A stretch of DNA of 64,000 nt from Anniella stebbinsi (Eukaryota; Chordata; Lepidosauria; Squamata; Anniellidae): the NCBI GenBank assembly GCA_029215795.1, contig JARDYH010000003.1, positions 260,889,062-260,953,061 on the forward strand, written 5' to 3'. This document shows positions 1 through 11,585 of this stretch, one piece after another. How positions within the stretch are numbered: the stretch's first letter is position 1; each line of letters starts with the position of its first letter. The notes under the pieces are model-generated. The model did not search any database. It saw only the letters and a program-made list of their open reading frames with translations, and was not told the origin of the DNA. A program made the position numbers and the translations under genes.

Positions 1-1430
1 CTGAGTGGCATGCACAGCACTGTCTTTCAACGCTTTGCTGCTATTCCTCACCTCTCAGCATCTGCCACCTGAGGTTAGTGCTTCACTCTGCCTAATGGTA
101 GGGCCCTGGTGGGCCACACAAATGCCATGGAACCAGCAGAGGCAGAGTTGCCACATTGGATACTGCCCAAGAACACCCTTTACATGTGCAGCTGGGGATG
201 GCCACTTCCGCATCATCAAGAATAGTCCTGTTAAATTCCCAAGTCTGATGACTTTATCCTACTCTGTGCAAGCATCCAGGTGTCCTGAAATGTGACTCCA
301 ATAAAAAAACAGGTATGTTGCAGTAGTGCATGCTATGAGTGCAAATAAATGTCACATCCCAATGCACAATTCTACACATTCCTTGTGGGAGGGGACAGGA
401 AAAGGGCCCAATCCTCATAAAGTGCACCAGGCCCAGAAAATCCTGTCGGCACCAATAACTCAATACAACGAATAGTTACTATTTTACTCCAACCTATGTG
501 TTTCGAATGCATTTTCCCCTAAAATGTACATTTTGTAACGCATGCACGCTAACAACATTTTATAGAAATATCCCCCAAAATGTCTGCAAAAGGGAAAACA
601 GGGACAAAACACTGGCACTGGTTTACCAGAGGTAAAAAACAAAGTCTGCCCCTGGAGCATATGAATATGACTTCAGAGAATTTGGTGACTGCCTCTAGTC
701 AACAGAAGCATGCTAGAATGAAAGAAACTTCTTTCCAACAATGTCCTTGTTTGGGTGTTGTGCCTTGCATGTACTGGGGCCTTATCTATCCTCTGTGGAT
801 ATGATGGGACTTTGCCAGCGCAAATGCATTCAGCAGGCATTAGGAAGCCACTGGGGAGCTATTAAACCCCAATAAAGTCAGTAAGATAGATGCAAGCTTG
901 ATTGTGGTTGCAAAATTGTGTCCTAAGGTCAATGCCCATGTAGTCAAGAGCTTACAATTCAGCTTTATCTTCTCAAAGGGAATTGTTCCATGGCTTCTTT
1001 GTCACAGCACGCCTCTGTGTGAACTGAAACATGACCAGAGCTTGTTTCATTGTAATCCTCAGGCTGGAATAATATACAACATGTGAGATGCCCTTCCTCA
1101 AAAATACCCTTCTTAAAACAACAACAGAAAACAACTACAACAGAATTCTTGAACATCCTTCCTGAGATTTTTTTTTTAATGTTGTTTGTATATGCCTTGA
1201 GATCATTGATCAATAGAGATCCCAAGTTTTTATTTCAAAGATTCTGTCCCCCAGTGTGAGGCCACAGCCGGAGCAAAAACAGTCCTTGGTGTCTCATGGG
1301 CTGACGTTTTCCAAGTTCTACCTTGATGATCAGTTTGCCTTCTTCCCAAACCATTCCGCCCCAATTCAAACAGGAAATGTACTCATTTGTGTTTATATTT
1401 TCTTTAAGTCTGTGCACCCAAATTCATATT
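1..1430. other. No gene recognised; AT-rich non-coding DNA
   Basis: Open frames here are short, overlap on both strands and match no family I know. Around 480-560 there are runs of the 'aaaatgtacatttt' kind that recur elsewhere in the window (1435-1620, 7430-7640, 12440-12670, 27880-28060, 56030-56180). They probably belong to decayed DNA-transposon interiors. No host function is supported. Confidence 0.5.
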
Positions 1431-1434
1431 TTCC

Positions 1435-1624
1435 TCCATTGGATGAAGTGTGAAAATGCATCCCCCCCAAAAAAAAGTGCACATATTTTTGAAAGTATGC
1501 ATTTTGCATCACAATGGGAATGTACAAGATTTGTCCACAAAAGGGCCGTGCATTCCCATTGGGGGGGTGTGAACGGGGCACATTTTGATCTGAAATGAAC
1601 AGAAATGAAATTCTTACACATCCT
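1435..1624 (-). mobile_element. Terminal fragment of a hAT-like non-autonomous element (tentative)
   Basis: Read on the minus strand this begins TAGGATGTGTAAGAATTTC and continues into T-rich DNA with repeated GTGCA and ATGCAT words. The start resembles the TAGGGATGT and TAGGAATG termini seen at 12367 and 46539. I cannot find the partner end or a target-site duplication, so family and borders are provisional. Confidence 0.3.
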
Positions 1625-2376
1625 AGATCAGGGTGCAATGGGATAGATTTGGGCAGATTAAGAATGGAGTCAGGACTATGAGAGGGATGGGGATTCGAAG
1701 CAGGGGTGATTTGTCTATGGAATCCTTGTATTCTTGTGGTGGCTCACACTTGGCAGATCCTGCTGTGAGCCACCACAAAGCAGGACCTGTCCACACCCTG
1801 TGGCATCTTCCTCTTCCTTTCACCTTCTCCGTGGCAGTAAATAAATAAGCAAACAAATAAAAATGCCTTACCTTAGGCAAAGGAGAAACAGCAATAGAAG
1901 TGGCATGGAGTGCTCCTAAATAGGCACAGAACACCGTCTTTTCCCAGGAAGCAATGGGGCAGCTAGACATCCTGGGATCTCCAGCAGGAAAACGGGAAGC
2001 TAGCAGAAAAGAGTCTCTGTGGTCCTGTGGGAGTTTTCCTCAGTAACAAATGACACGTGAGGTGCCACCTGGCAGAAACCTTCTGAAGAAGATGTGATGG
2101 CTATCAGAGAACGAAACCGCCGTGTTTGGGATGGGAGTATTAGGGTGTGGCTTATTTATCCGACATATTATAAAAAGTCCTAAAGAAGGGTAAATTGGAG
2201 GATTTGATGCTCTCATTGTTAGAGTTGGAAGCAGCACAGTGCACTTATCATAGCGGCAGAGGCAACAGCACTATTGGGGCAGTGGAGGCAATTGCTGCAT
2301 ACAGTCCTTTCAGATATGCATTCATCCATAGAAAAATGGCTGGTTTGGGCCAATCATCTTTTAACCTTGGTGTTCC

Positions 2377-3027
2377 TATGCTATAACCTACTCTGGCCCG
2401 CTTGCATTGGCTGCCTGTATGTTTCCAAGCCCGATTCAAGGTGCTGGTTTTAACCTATAAAGCCTTACACGGCTTGGGACCACAATATTTTATGTTTAAT
2501 GCTGTTCCCCGCCTCGATCCGTTGGGAGAGGCGGGTAATAAATATATTATTATTAATATTATTATTACTATTAATACCTGATGGAACGCCTTTCCCGACA
2601 TGAACCTACCCGAACATTACGTTCAACATCTAAGACCCTCCTCTGAGTGCCTACTCTGAGGGAAGCTCAGAGGTCGGCAACAAGGGAGAGGGCCTTCTCT
2701 GTGGTGCCCTCCCCCCCAATTGTGGAACAATCTCCCTGACGAGGCCCACCTGGTGCCAACATTGTTTTCTTTTCAGCGCCAGGTCAAGACTTTCCTCTTC
2801 TCTCGGGCATTTAGCAATATCTGATGAGCCTGAGTTTGTTTTGTTTTTAGGCTTATAGCTTTTTAAAGTTATTATAGTGGTTTTAAATGTATGTGTATGT
2901 TGTGTGTATATTGTATGTTTTTGCTGTTTTAATTTTTGTATATTGTTTTTAATTGTTTTAATCTTATGTAAACTGCCCAGAGAGCTTCGGTTAAGGGGCA
3001 GTATAAATAAATAAATAAATAAATAAC
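2377..3027 (+). mobile_element. L2-clade LINE 3' fragment, interrupted
   Basis: This is the 3' end of an L2-type non-LTR retrotransposon: the last part of ORF2, the 3' UTR and a (TAAA)n tail. The translated remnant contains the L2 words HWLPV, FKVLVL, YKALHGLGPQY, ERLSRHEP and FSLWN-like text, with frameshifts. The 3' UTR carries the hairpin GCCC...GGGC and ends in TAAATAAATAAATAAATAA near 3025. The copy is broken at 2491-2573 by a second LINE tail. It is followed directly by another L2 end in the same orientation. It is inactive. Confidence 0.85.
2491..2573 (+). mobile_element. Very short LINE 3' end inserted in L2
   Basis: About 50 bases with the stem CCCCGCCTC / GAGGCGGG followed by a (TTA)n-rich tail interrupt the L2 at the words 'cacaatat' / 'taatacctg'. 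The same stem occurs at 6275-6310 and 23446-23480, so this is the 3' terminus of a distinct L2-like family. It is a strongly 5'-truncated retrotransposition event. Confidence 0.7.
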
Positions 3028-3425
3028 AGTTCGGAGGATGGCAACAAGGGAGAGGGCCTTTTCAGTAGTGGTCCCCTAATTATGGAACAATCTCCTCAAC
3101 GAGGCTCGCCTAGCACCAACATTGTTATCTTTTTAGAGCCAGGTCAAGACTTCTCTCTTTTCCTAGGCATTTAACAGTACATGTTGAGTTTTCTAACTGA
3201 CCCCAGGTCCACATCAGTTTAAGCTGATATTGTCTTTGTATATTATCTGTTTTACATTTTTATGGTTTTAAAATTTTGTATATTATTTGTTTTATGTTTT
3301 TACGGGTTTAAAATTTTGTATATCTGTTTTCTTAAATGTTCGATGTTTTAATCTTTGTAAACCGGCCGGAGAGCTTCGGCTGTGGGGAGGTATATAAATG
3401 TAATAAATAATCATAATCATAATCA
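3028..3425 (+). mobile_element. Second L2 3' fragment, head-to-tail
   Basis: It starts in the ATRERAFS segment of ORF2 ('ggcaacaagggagagggcc') and repeats the same 3' end as the L2 before it. It ends in the hairpin 'accggccggagagcttcggct...ggggaggtat' and an ATAATC-rich tail. The 5' truncation point is adjacent to the tail of the previous copy. Confidence 0.85.
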
Positions 3426-3699
3426 TAATGAGTTAATTTTACAATTGTACTCCCCTGGACTTCTTGAGCACATTGATAAGGGTTGGGGGACTTGTTTTAG
3501 GTGGTGAGGGACCAGATGATATCAGTGGGTATGGAATGCCATATGCCTCTCTCAGCATGGAGAAAGGACCGAAGCTGGGAGGAATCACAGATTTTCCCAG
3601 AGCCACCCAAACCTCACCCCCTGGAGGCATCCAAGGAGGCTCTATGGGCTTGGTAAGGAACCTCCATGGGTGGGATTAGGCCAGCAGCCGAATGGTTTC

Positions 3700-3997
3700 C
3701 CTCCCGTTGCTGATTAACTCTGTGGATTGGGAATTGGGGCCACTGCAAGATGGCGTTTCCACTCCTCTCTGCAGGATCATTTCTAGAAAGTCTGCTCAAC
3801 CCCATGGCAGTTCTGCTATGTTGTCCTGCAGGGTTTCATTATGTACACTGTTTTCTTTAATATCTATACAGAGCCACTGGGAGAAGTCATCAGGGGGTTT
3901 GGGGCGAGGTGTTAGCAGTACCCTGGTGACTCCAAGCTCTATTTCTGCTTGTCATCTGAGTTAGGTTTACAAATGCAAGTGCTGGATCAGTGCCTGG
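3700..3997 (+). mobile_element. Old L2 copy, upstream part (reverse transcriptase region)
   Basis: Degenerate L2 ORF2 with recognisable segments: 'gttgtcctgcagggtttcat' (remains of the VPQGS region), a piece reading FSLISIQSHWEKSSGGLG (the L2 IYMKPLGEVIRGFG region) and 'gctggatcagtgcctgg' (VLDQCL). It stops at 3997, where an unrelated ~1-kb segment begins, and resumes at 4994. Confidence 0.6.
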
Positions 3998-4993
3998 GAA
4001 TTTTTATTGGCTTGCAATTTTACTGAATATGTGTAAGGTTGGGGTTATAAAAGTTTGGTAGCATAGCATTGGGGGGAAAGCTTTTAGGGGCATAGAAAAG
4101 GTTGCAGGATGTTTTTAGATGGTTGGGGAATGGGTTAACTTTAATATTAAGGGGGCAAGTAAGAGTACAAACACTGTATCAAGGGTTAGATGATTTGGCG
4201 TAGAAAAGGCCTGATGAAATATGATTTGATATTGCTCAAAGACCTTAGTCATAAGAACTTGTGTCTTGTATCACCTGCATGTATTCCTTTTAAGGGAACT
4301 AGATGAAAGGTCCAGAGTGATGGAAAGGTAGAAGTAAACTAGACACCTGACCACATGAGAAAAAGAAGTGATGTCAAGTTAAGGGATAAACAAGTATGTC
4401 AGAAAGGATTGAACATTCTGGGAAGAGGATGGTCTAAATTGATGATGTGGACCAATGAATTTAGATATTTTAAAATAAATGAATAGGTATGAGGAGGGAG
4501 GTCTTTGATTTTGAGAAGGTTATTTATGTCTAAACAGAGAATAGGAAGATGTCTTTCCTTTCCCTCAGGCATGAGATCCAGGGTGTTGCTCTGAGCCTAG
4601 CATGTAAGCCTCAGTAGCTCCTTGGTTTTGCCTGAGAGAAACAGAAGTCCGTCTGCAGAGAAAGAGTCCCTTTGCAGAGTCAGTATGAGTGGTACAGAAT
4701 TTGAGAGTATACAGCTGTAAGATTTGTGAGTATGTCATTTTGCTTTGCTTGGGTGAAAGGTTTGTGACTGTGTTAAACTCTGTCTTTTTCTTTAACAAAA
4801 TACATTTAATTTTAAAGTTTGAGATGATGTTTTAAGTTCTAAGTGTAATCTGGATGAATGCAAACATTCTATCTCAAATCCTCAAGTGCACTTGCACCTA
4901 CAAAATGTGGGCCAAACTGAGGCTATTGAGCTGGGTGTTCCTGAGTATTTAATAGCAGGGACCCTGGAATTTCGCCATATTTTTTTCCCTACA
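3998..4993. mobile_element. Unidentified ~1-kb insertion splitting an L2
   Basis: The L2 reading stops at AGTGCCTGG (3989-3997) and resumes with AGTGCTTGG (4994-5002) in the same register. The segment between them is therefore an insertion with a ~9-bp target-site duplication. The segment is AT-rich and non-coding. It has no tail or terminal repeat that I recognise. It could be a hAT-type element, a SINE or a truncated retroelement. Confidence 0.5.
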
Positions 4994-5875
4994 AGTGCTT
5001 GGAGGCAATAATGGGTTGGATGAGGGCAAATAAACTTAGACTGAATCCTGACAAGATGGAGATCCTATGGGTGGACAGTTCTCCAACCAGACATTAGATA
5101 GATAGCCTCTTATGGACAAGATGCATCTAATATCAGGTGCATAGTCTGGGGGTAGTCCTTGATCCAGCATTGTCACTGGAAGTCCAGGTGGTCTCAAAGA
5201 CATAGAGTGCTTTTGCCTAGGTGTGGCTGGTGCCCCAGCTATGAGCATTTTTAGAAAGGGATTGCTTAGCCATTGTGATCCATGTTCTGGTCAACTCTCA
5301 TTTGGATTATTGTATTGTACACGGGACTGATCTAGAAATGATTTGGAAATTACAATTGGTGCAGACTGTAGCTGCCAGGATGCTGACAGGGACAGCTGTC
5401 AGAAATCATATACCACCAATAATAAAAGGGTTGCATTCTTGCCTATTTGTTTCTGAGCTGAATTCAAGGCCAACAAAACCCTGAAGAACTTGGAGGGGGG
5501 GCAAATCTTTGGAATAACACCTCTCCCTATATTAGCCTGCCTATACCCTTAGATTTGGGGAAAAGGCCCATCTCATTGTCTCACCTATAAGAGAAATACA
5601 TTGGATGGTCAGTTAAGATAGTGCCTTCTATATTGTGGCTTCCCAAGGACTGCCCTCCTCCAAGAGTTATGCCTGGCACCAACTTTACTGGCTCTTCAAT
5701 GTTAGGCATTTATGAGTGATCAATGAATATGACAATGATTATTTGTTTCTCTCTCCTGATTTTTATTGGTTTTATTAGACATGTTGTATTTTATTTTATT
5801 TTAAATATTGTTATCCACCCTGGGATTATTATTTTTTTATGAAGGGCAGAATGTAATTAGATTAAATGAATAAAT
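4994..5875 (+). mobile_element. Old L2 copy, downstream part to 3' end
   Basis: It continues the L2 at WMRANKLRLNPDKMEIL (5010-5065) and passes a decayed SLGVVLDPALSLE segment. It then reads VIHVLVNSHLDYCIVHGTDLE and KLQLVQTVAARMLTGT (5275-5400), the hallmark L2 C-terminal text. It ends in a weak 3' hairpin ('tatccaccctggga...gaagggcagaatgta') and AATGAATAAATA at about 5875. Many stops and frameshifts show an old copy. Confidence 0.75.
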
Positions 5876-6254
5876 ACTTTAGAGGCTGGGCCAAGTAATC
5901 TTAGTCTCAGTATTCCACATCTGCAAAATGGGACATATCAAATGTTTCTAGAATGTCTCCGAAGTGCTTATTTCCTTAACGATATGCTGCATGTGTGTCT
6001 GTTATACAGGTGAATTGACCTGTAGTCTGTAGCTGAGCTCGCTTGCTTGAGTTAGTTGCTCTGTACACATTTCCTATTCTCATTGTAAATCTGTACTGTG
6101 TTAGCTTGATCTGTGGTGACCTGATATTATATGTGCTTGGCAATATTTGTTGGCAGGGAATTTGTAAACACATGCAATAGTTATACAACCAGGAGAACAG
6201 AGAGCTTTGACGATGAGCCCATTTACTCCAGACACATTAAACTCCTCCCTTGAT

Positions 6255-6358
6255 TTTTATTTCAAATAAAATTGGTGTTGTTCCCCGCCTCGATCTAGAT
6301 GGAGAGGCGGGTTAGAAATGAAATAAATAAATAAAATAAAAATAAATAAAATAAAAAT
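6255..6358 (+). mobile_element. LINE 3' tail (CCCCGCCTC stem family)
   Basis: The stem 'ccccgcctcgatctagatggagaggcggg' is followed by an AAATAAATAAAATA tail. It is the same terminus as at 2491 and 23435, with almost no upstream sequence kept. Confidence 0.75.
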
Positions 6359-6589
6359 AATCCTTGTTTTACTCATTGCTTAAAAATGTATAAATGAAGT
6401 ACTCACATAACAGTGCGATAGACAACTTTGTTGATGTCAACTTTTATTTCATAAGTTGGTTATTCTTACCCGATCAGTGAGAAACATTAAGGAAACTGTT
6501 ACTGGAACAGAATGTCTAGAAGTTCTTATGCCCGTATTTAAAAGTTCCCCCTTGGCCTTAAAGAAAATCTATAGAGAGTGATGTACGAT

Positions 6590-6760
6590 AGGGATCAGAA
6601 AAGAGCTACAAGAATAGTCTATGATCTGGGAAACATGCCTTACAATAAACAGCTTAAAGAGCTCGATCTATAGAGTTTATTGAACAGAAGGTTAAAAGGT
6701 GCCTTGATCACAGTGTATAAGTACCTTCCCAAGGAAACTGTGTCTGATATGAGAGAGTCC
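6590..6760 (+). mobile_element. Degenerate CR1/L3-like LINE ORF2 fragment
   Basis: The translation keeps QKRATRIVYDLGNMPYNKQL, then KELDL, then SLLNRRLKGALITVYKYL. These match the QRRATRMI...YEERLKEL...SLEKRRLRGDLI.VYKYL region at the end of CR1 ORF2. In-frame stops mark it as dead. It is more diverged than the other CR1 pieces here, so it may be an older CR1 or L3 copy. Confidence 0.6.
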
Positions 6761-6959
6761 TTCATCCCAACCAAGAAATGCAACTACTCTTAAATAGAAA
6801 GGAGTAACAGCACACGTTTAAACAGTGATTACATTTGCCATCTAATACACAACTATTACATGTTCTACATGAACTTAACTTCAGTTTCTTTCAGTGTCAT
6901 GGAGGCCAAAGATGAAGGTAAGCCTGGCATACACAGCTTGTGACAGAGGAAGCGAAATA

Positions 6960-7051
6960 TTGTTTTAATCAGTTTTACAGCGTAAGCCGCATTGAGTGCC
7001 ATTCTTTGGTAGAAAGGCAGGGCACAAATCAAATCAATCAATCAATCAAAA
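6960..7051 (+). mobile_element. L2-like LINE 3' tail with (ATCA)n
   Basis: It reads 'gtaagccgcattgagtgccattctttggtagaaaggcagggcac' and then AATCAATCAATCAATC. The GCCGC..GAG / GAAAGGC stem is the 3' end of an L2-related subfamily different from the CCGCCCAGAGAGC type. Confidence 0.6.
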
Positions 7052-7809
7052 TGTGGCCTTCCAGATGCTATACAATTGCCATGTATTGGTAGTTTCACCC
7101 CCAAGCATGCTGCAAATAAGCCAGTCAAACCATAATGAAGCCACAGTACAATTTTACTATCTAGTTGGCTGTGTTTGGGTTGGTAGGTTACAAGTTGCAG
7201 AAGTCTGACTGCTTAGCCCAACCAACTTTGTAGCCCAAAATGTTGAGTGGGTAAACAATGCAATAATAGCAATGCATGTTAATTATATTGACTCTTGATC
7301 CATTTCTTAGCTCAATTCAAAATGCTCGTTTCAACCTTTACTTCTGAATTATGCTGCTTACCCCTTGAGATCTTCAGAGGAGGCTCTGTTCCAATTTACA
7401 AATTCTATTTTTAAAAGTCTGCATGAAAATACTTATGTTTTTTGTATTTTGTGTGCACTTCTTTCTGAAAGTGTTCATTTTTTGCACACGTTTTGCTAAT
7501 GTACACATTTTTGCAACCCGTTTTCCCCTGTAATAATGGATTCCTCTGTGTTATGTTTTTGTGTACACTTTCCCCTGTGTGCATTTTTTGAGTGGAGAAC
7601 TGTAGAACTACATTGTTTTTTTTTTTAAAAAAGTGTGCATTTCAGTGCACAGCTATGTTCACGTTTGCTCATTGGTTTGACATGTATGAACTTGGTACAT
7701 GCACATAGATATTCAGACAGAATGTCCATATGGTAAAAATTACTTTCCTCTACCAAGATAATTTATATTCATTTAATTGTTCCATTCTGTCATATTTGTC
7801 TTTCTCTCA

Positions 7810-7955
7810 TTGCTTTGAGATGTCAATATTTTATCTTGCTGCTTGATTTAAATTTATTATTCATTTGTTTTCAATTTTGTATTGTGTATCTTTTGTGCTC
7901 CACTTTGGGGGCCCTCAGGCTAAAGAGGAGTATAAAAATAAACATTTATTCATTG
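7810..7955 (+). mobile_element. Old LINE 3' end (tentative)
   Basis: A T-rich 3' UTR is followed by 'ctccactttgggggccctcaggctaaagaggagtataaaaataaac', which resembles the decayed terminal stem and tail of L2. There are no coding remnants. Confidence 0.4.
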
Positions 7956-8375
7956 GCTTACCTACTTATAAAAGGTAAATTAAGATTGGCCTTATTGAAC
8001 AAAAGATCAGCACTGACCTTTCTGGTCACTGTATGTGTTCCGTTGGAATGAGCCCCCTGAACTAAAACCACTGATTGTCTCTTCAGTAGAGCATGAATAC
8101 AAAGTACGCAGCCTAGAGCTGTTAGTAGTGCTATCTTTCTTACTCATACATGTGTGTGCACACACACATACAAACCATTTTCATGTCTGATAGGAAAGTT
8201 CTGTATACACACACAAAATCCAGTCTCTGCATGCAGAAGTCTTGAATCACGAGCCTTGTTTTGAACATTTACAGTAAGGAAATGGTCAATGCCATCCTTT
8301 ATTTGTAGATATCACCCACTCATTAGCCCCACTATTTCTCAGTGGTTTAATGGAGCCAGGACTGTCAGAGATGTA

Positions 8376-9282
8376 GGCTGCATTTGGACAACACATTAGT
8401 CAATGGTGGGTTGAGTAGCCAACTCACAGTTGGTTATTTTGTAGGTACTCCCCACACAACATATTCCTACACAACTGTGGGTGGTTGAGGCTGGTGTTGA
8501 GTGGACTAATAGTCAACCCAGCATTTGACTAACACAGCCCCCGCCCCTCTCCCCACCTTCCCTCCTCCCTCAGTCCTCCTGGTTCTATCCTAGCAGCTTC
8601 TGCAAGTTGCACCAGTTGTGGCAGAGTGGCAGCCGCCGCTTTGGTCACTCTTGCTGCCTGCCTCTATGGGCTTATGTTTTAACCCACTCACCACACGCCA
8701 GTAACACACTCACCCCTCCACACAACACTTTAAGCAACTGGCTTCGAGCTAAACAACTTACAAGCCAGTTGTTTCTATCAGTTGCTTATTTGGGAGGAAT
8801 TGGCCAGGTTGAATGCTCTCCCATCCAAATTGTTGGAGGGAAGATATAAAAAAATACCTGTAGGAAATAGATTCTGTCCTTGTAATAACTCGGAGATAGA
8901 GACAATAATACATGTGCTCTTTAATTGTAACTTTTATAATGGGATCAGAAATGACTTGCTGCAACCAATTATTCAGAAATTTCCTGGCCGATCCAGAGAA
9001 TGTTTGGTCACTATCCTTCTCCAGGGTAGGGATAAGTCTATAACAATCCAAGTCTCGAAATATGTATATCTTGCCTCACGTGTTAGATCACAAATGGTCA
9101 TCTGAGGATATTTCTGTAAATTTGTTAGAACCGACAATTTTGTAATTTAATTGTGTGTGTGTGGGTGCATACCGTCAGTAGTTTGTGAGCGGCATGTTAC
9201 CCTCCACACAACACAATAAGCAACACAACTGACAATTGTTCCCCACCCCCTCAGTTGCTTAATGTGTTGTCCGAATGCAGCC
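8376..9282. mobile_element. Inverted-repeat DNA element carrying a LINE fragment
   Basis: The left end GGCTGCATTTGGACAACACA is matched in reverse complement by the right end TGTGTTGTCCGAATGCAGCC, so there is a terminal inverted repeat of about 24 bp with one or two mismatches. Further AACACA/TTGCT words repeat near 8720-8785 and 9195-9260. Both flanks have GTA at the border, a possible 3-bp duplication as in PIF/Harbinger elements, but this is weak. No transposase frame is present. The middle (about 8785-9160) is a LINE-derived open frame. Confidence 0.6.
8782..9105 (+). pseudogene. LINE ORF2 C-terminal fragment with CxC...HxxxxC motif
   Basis: A 107-codon open frame without stops. At residues 32-49 it has C-P-C, then ETIIHVLFNC, giving Cys32, Cys34, His44 and Cys49. 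This is the arrangement of the zinc-binding tail after the reverse transcriptase in many LINE ORF2 proteins. The preceding text (ARLNALPSKLLEGRY) fits the same tail. I recall similar text in sauropsid LINE proteins but cannot name the clade. It lacks the catalytic part and sits inside an inverted-repeat element, so it is almost certainly not an expressed gene. Confidence 0.45.
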
Positions 9283-9289
9283 GTAGTGT

Positions 9290-10010
9290 CAGCGCTTTTT
9301 TTTTTAATTAGGAGAGATGCAGATGTCGCCTTCCAATCCCACTTCAGACTTCCCTGTTCCCTCTGATCATAGCTGCAATCCTCACAGTAGCTGGGGGAAA
9401 TGGATTCCAACAGCAACAATACATCATTGTCCCCTGTTGTAATGCAGAGTATTTTGGCATGGGCTTGGTCTCACATGGACAGTTAAGACCCATTAGCTTG
9501 GTGGAGATGATAACTGCTAGAACTGGTTTGCTGTTCTGGATCAACACATCTGCCTGGGGACGCAGCTACACTTTAAAATTTGCCACTAACCTTCCTGGCA
9601 GCACCCACAGCCCTCTCCTATCACCCAAAGCTAGTACGTATTTTAGAGAAGGGAGAAGGTTGGGTAGGTTTGGCTGGGAGGAAGTAGCTTACTGGCAACC
9701 AATGCCCCTCTAGTCAAAGTTCACAAGTACATCCGCAGCACTCTGCAAGTATATTGGCCTTGGGATGGCCTCTGTCGATCCTTCCATAGTCCGTTGGTTA
9801 CTGCTGAATAGCAAGGAGTCACTCCTGTCGAGTTACCAACGCAACTCCAATCAAATTGGAGAATTCCTGGCTTCAGGGGGTTGGTCTGCCAGTATCTCCT
9901 GCTATTGGTCTCTTTCCTCTCAAGCGTACCTCTTCAAACATTGTTTTTCATTCAGTGCTAGCCCTATCGCTTGCTGCATGTAGACTTTTCTAAATAGGGC
10001 ACTCAGTAAT
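9290..10010. other. No feature recognised
   Basis: Mixed-composition DNA with small overlapping frames. It shows no repeat family, splice pattern or RNA structure that I can support. Confidence 0.4.
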
Positions 10011-10013
10011 TAA

Positions 10014-10034
10014 TAACACACACACACACACACA
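10014..10034. repeat. (CA)n microsatellite
   Basis: About ten CA dinucleotides in a row. Confidence 0.9.
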
Positions 10035-10039
10035 ATGAT

Positions 10040-11385
10040 TAAACAATTAGGACATTTCACCCTGTTCTCACTAAGTCTGCCTAGAAAGCCAGCACTGGCT
10101 AATGTGACCTTGAATTGGCATTTCACCTAGCACTAGCTCAATGTGCTAGTTAGGAGCTAGAACAGAATGAACAATAAATCTTTGTTCTATCGCTAGATTC
10201 CCAGGGCCTCAGTTACCTTTGAGTTTCAGCCAACTGGTTTTGAGCACACAGCCTCCTTTTCATAAATAGTTAGAGTGGATCGCTATGTTTGTTACTAAAA
10301 TGAAGTAGGAGAAATATCTACAATTCTTCCCAGAAAAAGAAGGGGAAAAAAAGGTTTCCCCCCATGGTGTATGGCCTTTTAAAATATATTGAGATGACAT
10401 TTCAAAATGGAAGGTATATAATAACCTTCAATAAAGATGAATGCAAGAATGCAAACAAACTTCTGGATGGGGGAGCGCATTACAGCACAGAGGGGTCTCT
10501 ATATTGCAGTGTAATAAGAGTAGATTATATTCTTGTGTTAAAATGAGATTTGGGTTTACAGTGAATCTGTTACCATGCATGCACCTCCTATGTTTATACA
10601 TATGCATGCAACTCTTCCCTGGGCTGTGAAGTAATGGGTGTGTTTACAGAAGTCACTCTCTTTAAAGTTTCTCATGAATCCTCTTTGAGCTCTACGTGTT
10701 AAATAATCTTTTATCTGAAGCTTCTCTGAGTCTAACTTCCACGTACACCTTAAGTCCTTCCACCCCACAAAATCCATTTATTTTGTATAGTTTTTGTCGT
10801 GTCTTGACCTCTTTTTCCTATTGTGCCCTGTTGGGAAGAACCATTCCATTTCTGTTCTGTTTTTCTTAAGATAAGGTGTGCTATATTTCGGGCTGGCGTC
10901 CCCCATCAAATTTATGTGATAGCAAAGGTTGCCAATTATAAAAAATCCTGTTGTTCCATGATAAACAGTATATGTCACAATAATATATATTTTTTGTTTG
11001 ATTTGGGTTTTTGAAAATATGGAATTCTTTGTAAAATGGAAGAAGACAGCAATGTGGATGGTGTGAGAAGTCAATATCGAATAAATTGGTTTATAGAATG
11101 TTCATAAAGTCTGTGTCAATGCACGCTCCCTAGTGGAGTCTGCATGAGTATAAAGGAATGGATTTTGGTTTACAGAGTGTATATATTTTCTGTTTATTTA
11201 TACCGAGTGCACACTCTGTAGAGGAGTCTGCACGAATGTTAATGTTTGAAGAAAACAATTATATACACACATATAAATTTATAATACAGGTGTCTTTCAA
11301 TAAGGACATGTAAGTGCCTTTATAGAGAAGAATTTAAAGGGAGAATCCAAGCATATGTTTGTCCAGTGAAAGCATGCATTTATTG
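10040..11385. other. No gene; two diverged copies of a ~30-bp word
   Basis: 'tgcacgctccctagtggagtctgcatgag' (from about 11120) and 'gtgcacactctgtagaggagtctgcacgaatg' (from about 11208) are related segments about 90 bp apart. This could be a decayed tandem repeat inside an older element. Nothing else is recognised. Confidence 0.35.
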
Positions 11386-11389
11386 TCAT

Positions 11390-11413
11390 ATATATATATA
11401 TATATATATATAA
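11390..11413. repeat. (TA)n microsatellite
   Basis: An uninterrupted TA run of about 12 units. Confidence 0.9.
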
Positions 11414-11544
11414 TAAAAAAATAGAAAAATATTCATAATTATTCTATATATAAAAACATTTTTAAAAGAAAGGAATGTATAACTTCTGATGGGCGTTGTC
11501 CACATTTTTATTTACCATTGCATATCTTTTATTCATTGTTTATA

Positions 11545-11585
11545 GCTCCTGAAGAAGGATCATATCTGAAACATCAGGCTTTTAA
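11545..11585 (+). ncRNA. Hammerhead-like core motif (candidate)
   Basis: CTGAAGA at 11549-11555, a short spacer with GAT/ATC pairing, then GAAAC at 11568-11572. This is the order and spacing of the conserved CUGANGA ... GAAA core of hammerhead ribozymes, which occur in Penelope-like retroelements. I could not build convincing stems I and III, so it may be decayed or coincidental. Confidence 0.3.
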
